From Poronia punctata (lineage: Eukaryota > Ascomycota > Sordariomycetes > Xylariales > Xylariaceae): a stretch of 64,000 nucleotides of DNA. Positions 56,871 to 64,000 of the stretch are shown here, one piece after another. The stretch covers positions 62,001 through 126,000 of the forward strand of contig MU401520.1 of NCBI GenBank assembly GCA_022579005.1, in the 5' to 3' direction. The stretch's first letter is position 1, and every line of letters starts with the position of its first letter. A program made the translations under genes and the position numbers. The notes beneath the pieces are model-generated. The model saw only the letters and a list, made by a program, of their open reading frames with translations, was not told where the DNA came from and made no database searches.

Positions 56871-57682
56871 ACATATACCTTAAGTAAGGTAGACGTTTAG
56901 GAACTGCCTACGATACTCTTTTGCTCTTGCGAAGAAAAAAAAAGCTTCGGGATTTGGTACATACAGAGATTATGACTAGGTTTTGCTCCCCTAGGTACTA
57001 CTAGCTGTACATAACATAAGGTTTAGGCCTGGAATTATTAGCGATGCATGTTTTGTCTTTATTGTATTCATTCCGAGATCGATTTTGATGTGACGACTGT
57101 GAGCCAAAGAGGGGGTTGGGCTGGGTTATTAAAGGGGGGTGAATAAATCGCGTAGTACCCCTTTTACTAAAGGAACCCAGCTTCCCCCTTTTACGCTAAG
57201 CTGGAATTAATGTTTGTTCTTAGTTGTTATAAGATGAGTTGCCACGCGGTAAACATGTAAAAGCAATTTCGGATACCAACGTTGATTACTATTAGCTTAT
57301 ATATGCCTCGTATGCTCTCACTGCCGCCAGAGACGTCGAATCTCGACAACACACAATCGGGTCATAGTTCGCCAGGCAACTGATCTCCGCCACTATAAGC
57401 ATCATTACGAAAAGGCAACACCTTGAAGCACCGATGAGCTTGCTGTAAGGACTGATTTGTATTATCTTTGCTCTTGTTCTTGAAACTCGACAAAACTTTT
57501 AAGCCTAGAGGCCCCATATTGTCTTCGTTCTTATGCATCGCTACCAAAGTGAAAGCAGGAACCCAACAAATTCGAGTCCCTGCATAACCTCCGCTCTCTA
57601 CCATAATTTTATTGATTGGGGTTTTTTTTTTTCTTCTTCATTATTTCTTTCCTCTTCCTTTTTCCACGTTCCTTTTTATTTA
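56871..57682. other. Intergenic between convergent LrgB-like and ESS1 genes
   Basis: No coding region is seen. A foldback lies at 57120-57181 and a T10 run at 57622-57631. Confidence 0.55.
57120..57181. repeat. Two-tier inverted repeat (hairpin)
   Basis: Outer arms GCTGGGTT (57120-57127) and AACCCAGC (57174-57181) are perfect complements. Inside them AAAGGGG (57131-57137) pairs with CCCCTTT (57158-57164) around a 20-base loop. It could be a transcript-end structure or a small foldback element. Confidence 0.6.
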
Positions 57683-58319
57683 TCACTCAAGTCGTTCGAT
57701 CAAATGCAGCCCACTCGCCGTCTCAACAACACCACTCATCTGACCGGGCTGGAGCGCAAAAGCAGCCTCTTCAAACTCCTGCTGCATATCCCCTTTCCCA
57801 AAATATCCCAAGTCGCCCCTTTTACGCGCCGAGCTACAATCGCTCTCGGACGTGGCCAATTCGCCCAAGGTGGTAGCTCCCGACTTGATCTTTTGTTCGT
57901 GGCCCTGGATGATCTCCAGCGCCTCTTCCTTACTCCGCGTGATTCTGTCTTCGCGCCAGCTCGCCGGTCGTCGACTATCGCGGTGTTTGACGAGTAGATG
58001 GGCGGCGCGGATCTTGCCCTCGACGCGGCCGGCGCTCGGCCCGCCTTGTGATGCGGAATGGTGCGTTGCCATGAACTTCTTGAGTTTCTCCGTGTCGGTC
58101 CCCGCGGGCGGCTCCCATCGCGATACGCGGTCGACCGTGTTGAAGTAGTAGGGGAGGTTCTTGGAGTTGCTGTGGCGCACCTCCCAGCCTTGGGGCAGTC
58201 CGCTCTCGTCCTATGCTTGTTGTGAGCATGTGGCCCCTATAGGTAAAGTAGGCGACAGGTGGATGAGGCAGGACTGTCTTCGAGTAAGTAGCTGGGGTTC
58301 AATTCCTGGAGCTTACCAT
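57683..58319 (-). CDS. ESS1: Pin1-type peptidyl-prolyl cis-trans isomerase
   Basis: Exons 58319..58317 and 58210..57683 (106-nt intron) give 176 residues. The first coding exon is only the ATG, directly followed by GTAAGC; this is required because the frame before GLPQGW is closed. The WW domain is residues 6-36 (Trp10, YYF at 22-24, Trp33). A flexible linker follows, then the parvulin domain: AAHLLVKH (His72), the phosphate-binding basic loop (HRDSRRPASWR), and SESDCSSARKRGDLG with the catalytic-site Cys126. It isomerises phospho-Ser/Thr-Pro bonds, above all in the RNA polymerase II C-terminal domain. It is slightly longer than yeast Ess1 because of the linker. Confidence 0.94.
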
Positions 58320-59363
58320 CTTTTGTTTTATATATTTGCAAAAAGCCTACGGCGGCAACGACTTGGTTGGTGTGTATCACCTAGGGAACTCCAATCGGCT
58401 TCGAAAGAGTAGCTGTTTAAAGGAAATGCTTCTAGGGATAAAGTAGGTGCTTCAAGACGGTTACCGTGTTAGCCGGGGCGTTGCAATTCAATAAGTCTCC
58501 TTTGCATACTTACACAACAGGTCTACCTATAACCAGTAACGTACGTGATGTGAATCTGAGAGAGAGACAGAGATAGAAAGGAGGGCTTGTAGACCTTTTA
58601 GCCAAAAGCTGGATGACGAAATGGGAAGCTGGCTGGACGTAGGTAGGTACTATTTATATATAGAATGTGACTTTGTGGTTGATGGTGGGTTACGTGACGA
58701 TGTCCGGAGTGGTCTTGTGATGTTGTTTAATGGTTGATGCGGGGCTCCTGGGCAACCGTGACCCTGATTTAAGGAACTTTGCTTGGCCGAGGGGTTCGTT
58801 TTGTGGATTTAAATGTAGGAACCTTCCAGGTACCTTACCTTGTTCTGTGGGACCGGTTGGTGTGACTAGGTAGAGTACGGACTGTTTCCTGCATGTACCT
58901 CTCTGAGGTAGCAACCATGTCGGTACTCCGACTTTCTCTAGTCCGTGTACGTAACTGATACAGTATACCCGATCCAGTTGCGTGTGGATTTACTGTGTAG
59001 AACCTTGATATATTGTTATATGTACTGTTAGTGGCAAACCTTACACGTTAAACAAATATGCACAAATCGGGCGGGAGCTTTAACCTCAATGTTGGCCAAG
59101 AAACCTGAGCTGCACATGTCAAGTCTGTCCGTCTGCTTTGAATAAACTTTAAGAACTACAGGGACAATCCAAACGCAAATACTCATAGACGATAGGCAAT
59201 TTGCTTTGAAAGTGTTCTCCCCCTACCAGTCGCATTATATATATTGTGACAGTTCCCCCAACAGTCCTCTTCACAACTCGCTCATCCTTCTACATCGCAC
59301 GCCTCTCCCATCTACCACCAGGCAAAAACATCACTCTTGTCATTCACCCAAAGAAACGTCAAC
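58320..59363. other. Divergent intergenic region, ESS1 (-) and RPB9 (+)
   Basis: No gene is seen. It holds the promoters of two genes that both act on RNA polymerase II. Confidence 0.55.
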
Positions 59364-59877
59364 ATGGCGTCTCCACAGTCAACCACATCCGCCGCCGCCG
59401 AAGTGCCCAGCAAGAACAACCTGGAGCAGATCACATTCCGCTTCTGCGCCGAGTGCGCAAACATGTTATACCCCAAGGAAGATGAAGACTCGCACAGGCT
59501 CATGTTCACCTGTCGAACTTGCCAGTATACGGAACCGGCAAGCTCGAGCTGTGTGTTCCGGAACATTCTGAACAATGCCGCTGGCGAGACTGCGGGTGTC
59601 ACGCAGGATGTCGGCTCAGATCCTACGGTAGGTTTATGTTCCTTTTGTACTTTTTCAACGTGGATTCATTCTGACTTGTGTGAAATAGCTCCCTCGGTCA
59701 AATAAGACGTGCCCTGCTTGTCAGCATGAGGAGGCTGTCTTCTTTCAATCGCAACAAAGAAGTGCCGAGACTGGCATGGTGAGTAAATCCTCCCAAACCC
59801 AAATTTTTGCAATATCCTAACCATTTACCTAGAAACTGTTCTATGTCTGTTGCGAATGCGGTCACATTTTCCAGTGA
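59364..59877 (+). CDS. RPB9: RNA polymerase II subunit RPB9
   Basis: Exons 59364..59627, 59689..59778 and 59833..59877 (introns 61 and 54 nt, phase 0) give 132 residues. The N-terminal zinc ribbon has Cys28/Cys31 (CAEC) and Cys50/Cys53 (CRTC) with NMLYPKED between, as in Rpb9. The C-terminal TFIIS-like ribbon has Cys96/Cys99 (CPAC), HEEAVFFQSQQRSAETGM and Cys124/Cys127 (CCEC-GH). The last exon codes only 14 residues. Rpb9 sits at the polymerase jaw and supports start-site choice, transcription fidelity and backtracked-RNA cleavage. The final residues (CGHIFQ) differ slightly from the usual GHRW ending. A Ser/Thr/Ala-rich extension of about 20 residues precedes the first ribbon. Confidence 0.95.
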
Positions 59878-60488
59878 TTGGCACGTTTAGGAAATGTCAG
59901 CAAAAGGGTTAATTTTCAACTGTTTATAAGGGGTCGGAGTTTGAGGCGCAAAGTTGCAGGTTGACTATACTTTGCATTACGACAGACTGGTTTTCTGAAA
60001 AGGGAAAACAAGCAATAATATCTTGAGCACTGCTTTTGCTAGAGGATTGCGCATGACTATTTCTCTAAACAGGCTACACCAAATAGCCATACTATTGGAT
60101 CTCGACTTGTCTGGAGATATGAACACGCCTATGATTATGATAGGCAGTCTTCTGGTTTTGATGGGCAGGTAGATGGATTACGCATCATATTGGCAAAAGA
60201 CCATGTCTAGACAGGCCCTCCCTAAATATCAACTCCTTGAAAATGCGCTTGGTATAGTACAATGTTGATCCACCCGAATACTTTTCCTAGTCGTACAGTC
60301 CATGCCCCTATTACATAGGCGAGTTGAACTGCAGGGGCATATTGAGGCAGCTACGCCGGGCCGGGGCTCCACCAACTCCGCTATCCATGGTATCATGTTC
60401 CTCGTCGCCGTCCGTCTTCGGGCGTATTCTTCGATCAACCACGGCGTGTGTGGAAGGGAAGGCGTCTCGGGAAGAAATAGACACACAA
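59878..60488. other. 3' intergenic between convergent RPB9 and uL14m genes
   Basis: No gene is recognised; probable 3' UTRs. Confidence 0.55.
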
Positions 60489-61077
60489 TTACGCGTGCAT
60501 GGGGGCCATGCTAAGAATCTTGCCCCATTTCCGTCTCCGCAGCTCGGCACCGACAACACCGTTGACACGGGTGCCGATAGGATCACCGGCCTTGTTGACC
60601 AAGACGCACGCATTATCGTCGAATTTCACGACGGTGCCGTCAGGTCGCTGCACCTGCTTCCTCGTCCGTACCACGATAGCATGTCGGATGTCGCCGCGCT
60701 TCACTTTGTTCGCTGCCGAGGTCGTGCTCATGCCTGCGTCGCTAGCACCGCGTTGCTTCTGTACGATGGCTACGAATCGGTCGCCTGAAGTGAAGGGATA
60801 CACATGTTAGCGTGTCCGGGAGCTGGGGGAGATTGTGGGCGGTTCATAATCATGAACTTGGGAATCGGGCATCGATCCGAGGAGTGAAAGCATAGCTTTT
60901 GCCATACCTATTGTTGCGTGTCTCTTTTGGCCAATAACAAGGGCGCATTCGACAACGGCTGCCCCCGAGTTGTCGATGCAATTTAACATGCTCTAAAGCC
61001 ACCATTGTGAGTAAGACTTTCCAAGTTGCGTCTATAAGAATGGGATTATTAACTCGAAATACCTTTAGCTGAATCAT
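60489..61077 (-). CDS. MRPL38: Mitochondrial large-subunit ribosomal protein uL14m
   Basis: Exons 61077..61063, 60992..60908 and 60784..60489 (introns 70 and 123 nt) give 131 residues. The first exon codes only MIQLK, and exon 2 continues [16 protein letters not shown], the invariant uL14 start. [26 protein letters not shown] and [18 protein letters not shown] follow, in bacterial L14 order. The bacterial-type sequence with a short extra loop ([15 protein letters not shown]) identifies the mitochondrial rather than cytosolic protein. It binds 23S-type rRNA at the subunit interface. No cleavable presequence is evident, as in yeast Mrpl38. Confidence 0.93.
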
Positions 61078-62671
61078 CTTGTCCCCTTCTCCCGCCAATG
61101 CAGGGCTTCAATCCAGTCTATTATTATAGTGACGTGCTGGAGATGGGACAAGATGAGATGCGTGGATGCGGAATGTATCGGCCCTGAGCTCAAAAAATTA
61201 GGGCGGTCAGTGTTGATTGGTTAGCTTGAGCATTGAGAAGCACCGCCACACATAGCCTTGCAACCTCACTCTTGAGTCTTGAGTCTCGACGCCCCCGATT
61301 AGGTCATCCCAAGCTGACAGGAAACTCCCAAACTTTCAACTCATATCGGGTATTTCCATTTCTATCACGTTACATTATGACCAAGCACGAGTACATTCAG
61401 TTGCCTTGGCGGCTACTTATATACTTGTTCTATGTACAGCTGTATTCTCTGCCTTTGCTGATATATCTAGGCATGCTCGGATGTCTCAACCCGCTTCTTT
61501 AGGCATCGTATTCCCGTACCATATGTTTCAAAAGCACTGATTTATTTCCTATAGTATGACGACGTAATATCGGTTGTGTAAGTATGTAATGCAGGGGCTG
61601 AATACATCCCTCCTTTCTCCTCAGGCACTCAGGCAGCAGGCTAGCCTACCTGGTCAGATTGCCCAAGATTACTCGTACCTACTTACCGCGTACCTACTGT
61701 CCTACCCAATACCAGGCAGGGCGTTTGCCGGCTTGTTGGGTGTAAGTTATGATGGCCATTTCTGTGATTTGTGGCTGAAGCAGTTCTTGTTTGCAAAAGG
61801 TGCTAGGCACTAGGTAAGACGAAGTTTGCGCTAATGCGTCCACCAAGGTTCGCATCCCAGCCCAGTGGTGCTGATCATGAGAGTTTGGCAAATTCAGCCC
61901 CTGTCTAGACTCCAAATTGGGTCAAACGCGGGTTTGTGTCTGGGGGTCTCGAGATGGTTGACCTGCCACCCTGCTTACCCGCTTTTTGCGCCGCTCTGGT
62001 TGCTGCTTCTGAACAATAGTACAACCTCTCTTTTCTCTCCTTTCTTTTCTTCTGTCTCTCCCTTATTGCCCAGACGTTTTTACTCGTTGGTTATTAGACG
62101 ACGGGCTCCCAAAAAGCCTTACCACGGTCATTACATATCTCTTATAAGCGCCCATTGTTTATATTTGCAGCCCGCGTCGTTTTGTTTTTACTGCCCGTCG
62201 TGTACTTCCAAGCCGTCCTGCATTACTCGGTCACATCCACATAATTTGTTACATGACGTGATCTTAGCTTCAACTTTGTTGGCACCCGCATTCGCATACA
62301 GCATTGGAGTTGCAGCTCGGTGGTTTACCATCCAATGCTTCATTTCCAAACAAATTCGGAAGAAGCAGAGAAGGAAACGAGCCATCCAACCAATCTCATA
62401 GGCACTCAAGATTTGAGTGTCAACTCTCAACATTCTTAAATAGCAGTTTCATGATCGCCAATCAGATACGGGTGCAGACCTTCTACAAATCCTCGTAGAA
62501 GCACCCGTCAAGAATAGCCGGCTCAATTGCGCGGGGCCGAGCATTCAAACCCACGTTTGCGGAAGCTTATATCGACGGCCCTAACTCTACCCTCCCGTCC
62601 GCGGCTTTGCGGATTTCTAAGCCCCCGCATTACTACTCAGACCAGATCTGTCGACAGTATCCGTCGTAACG
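61078..62671. other. Divergent intergenic region, uL14m (-) and SET9 (+)
   Basis: A frame of 178 codons at 61865-62401 is rich in Ser, Leu and aromatic residues and lacks a signature. It is probably chance in pyrimidine-rich DNA. No RNA gene was confirmed. Confidence 0.5.
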
Positions 62672-64000
62672 ATGAAGACTCCCACATCCGGGAAAAAGCC
62701 GGCCCTCACTTTGGCGCAGCTGTCATCATACGATGATATACTCACCGATGTGCTCGTGGACCATGTGAGTTTAAACAAGCACATGAGACAATTGTTTTGT
62801 TCGGCGCTCTATAGGCCAACCAACCTCTAACATTTCTATTTCCTTTTAGTCCTATTACTGGACAACAATCCCAAAGAACCGACCTTCTTACCACCCTTCA
62901 AGGGGAGTTCGGGAAGAGGAGGTGACAAAGATAATCCAGTCGCATTTAATAGTGGACCCCGACGTGGAGGTTGCCGAATCTAAATTACTCCAGCTTGACG
63001 GCCTGCGGAGGTTTTATGGTGGGCTAAGGACACCCAAGGAGCAAGATGACTTCCGCGCACATCTCCGCCGTTACATGCAGATTTATCTGCCTGATTGTCC
63101 ATATGAAGTCTCATCCACTAACAGGTACACTATTTACAACCACGAGGCAGCTATCATGGCGCGTAAGTATATCAAGAGAGGCCAACCAGTCAAGTATCTG
63201 TCTGGAATCCAGGTCATGATTACGGAAAAGGAGGACAAGGAGCTGGCAAAGAGGAAGAAGGACTTCAGCGTGATAATCAGCGCAAGGAATAAGTGTGCTG
63301 CCCTCTTCATGGGTCCTGCCCGGTTCGCTAATCACGACTGCGACGCAAATGCTCGCTTGATGATCACCGGCCAGGCGGGCATCGAGATTGTCGCTACACG
63401 GGACATCCAGGCTGGCGAGGAGATAACCGTCTCGTACGCGGAAAACTATTTCGGCGAGGATAATTGCGAGTGTCTGTGCAGGACATGCGAGGAGAAATGT
63501 GCAAATGGTTGGTCCCAGGCTGAGGGAGCCCCCGTACTGAAGAAGAGCATAGAAGACTCTACCTCTGAAGGATACTCCCTACGCAGACGAAGAAGAGGCG
63601 ACAGCTGCGCCTCGGCTTCACGCACTCCCTCTGTCACTCCAGACCTACGACCGCGGATCCGCAAGACGAAACCGAAAAGAGACGGCGAAAGTGCAGAGCG
63701 GGATTCGCACTGTAACTCGCCTGCTCCTCACGACCTACTTCGGGAGAAGCGAAAGAGGGAATTCGATTCATTACAGTCTCCTCCCATTACACCAGCAAAG
63801 CGACTGAAGAGGCTTTTGTATGAGGTGGACCCTGTCCCTATCGCGGACGAGCTAGAGAGACGAAAGAGTGACGACGCCACTTGTAGTGAAAATTCGGCAT
63901 CGGACACAGCCAGCACTGACGCGGCGGCAATGACGGATGTGACGACACCTGAAGAGGACGCTAAGGAAGCTATTTTGCGGTCGCCAACCTTGACACCCGT
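62672..64000 (+). CDS. SET9: Histone H4K20 methyltransferase SET9 (Suv4-20 type), 3' truncated by window
   Basis: Exons 62672..62764 and 62850..beyond 64000 (85-nt intron, phase 0) give about 414 visible residues. The start LTLAQLSSYDDILTDVLVDH and the exon-2 opening SYYWTTIPKNRP are diagnostic of fungal Set9. The SET domain has SGIQVMITEKE, FMGPARFANHDCDANARL (the NHDC core), GEEITVSYAENYFG and the post-SET cysteines CECLCRTCEEKC. After it the protein is disordered and basic (RRRRRGD, KRLKRLL). Set9 methylates histone H4 lysine 20, which recruits DNA-damage checkpoint proteins and, in several fungi, marks silent chromatin. The C-terminus lies outside the window. Confidence 0.95.

Noticed and set aside
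58240..58317. tRNA gene inside the ESS1 intron (GGTTCAATTCC resembles a B box, and the ends look partly complementary)
   Set aside because: Acceptor and T-arm pairing fail at several positions, no proper A box or D-arm is present, and the segment is explained as the ESS1 intron.
61797..61880. tRNA-like sequence with GGTTCGCATCC
   Set aside because: The T-stem pairs at only three of five positions and the A box is poor; not a tRNA, at most a faint remnant.

Overview
The window reads as nuclear DNA of a filamentous ascomycete (Pezizomycotina), most likely a Sordariomycete. The genes have short introns (about 50-100 nt) with GTAAGT/GTGAGT donors, CTAAC branch sites and YAG acceptors. The gene content includes a fungal SET9, a mitochondrial DNA polymerase MIP1, an Egh16/GAS1-type secreted protein, a CYP65-like P450 and a fungal LrgB-like transporter. 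Intergenic DNA carries many TAGG/CCTA tracts and long C or G runs. The species is not determinable from the sequence alone.

Layout. 0-6 kb: the 3' end of an NRPS-like carboxylate reductase, a FIT/Scs3 lipid-droplet protein, an isochorismatase-fold hydrolase, and a decayed type-B carboxylesterase. 7-11.6 kb: an unusual locus in which two degenerate tandem-repeat families and a ladder of short introns in pyrimidine-rich DNA lead to a gene for a low-complexity single-pass membrane protein. A G/T-skewed tail and a ~34-bp tandem array follow it. 11.8-13.4 kb: two head-to-head gene relics. 14-16.1 kb: a seven-exon P450. 19-27 kb: a GH25 lysozyme, MIP1 (convergent with the lysozyme) and an MFS exporter. 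27-33.3 kb: a gene-poor stretch with a tRNA-derived SINE-like element. 33.3-45.7 kb: a compact housekeeping block (RING protein resembling Slx8, CLC chloride transporter, neurochondrin, NFKBIL1-like protein, NSRP1-like splicing factor, TIM13). 47-56.9 kb: an Egh16/GAS1-like gene broken by one in-frame stop, a small membrane protein, a 582-residue protein of unknown function, and an LrgB-family transporter. 57.7-64 kb: the Pin1-type isomerase ESS1, RNA polymerase II subunit RPB9, mitochondrial ribosomal protein uL14m and the 5' part of the H4K20 methyltransferase SET9.

There is no convincing biosynthetic cluster: the NRPS-like reductase, P450 and MFS transporter are separated by unrelated genes and relics. 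The housekeeping genes are often paired head to head over short shared promoters (CLC/neurochondrin, NFKBIL1-like/NSRP1-like). The relics sit mostly in 4-13 kb, next to the repeat-rich locus. Exon structures were built by hand from splice signals and reading-frame phase. Every multi-exon model given closes with a total divisible by three.
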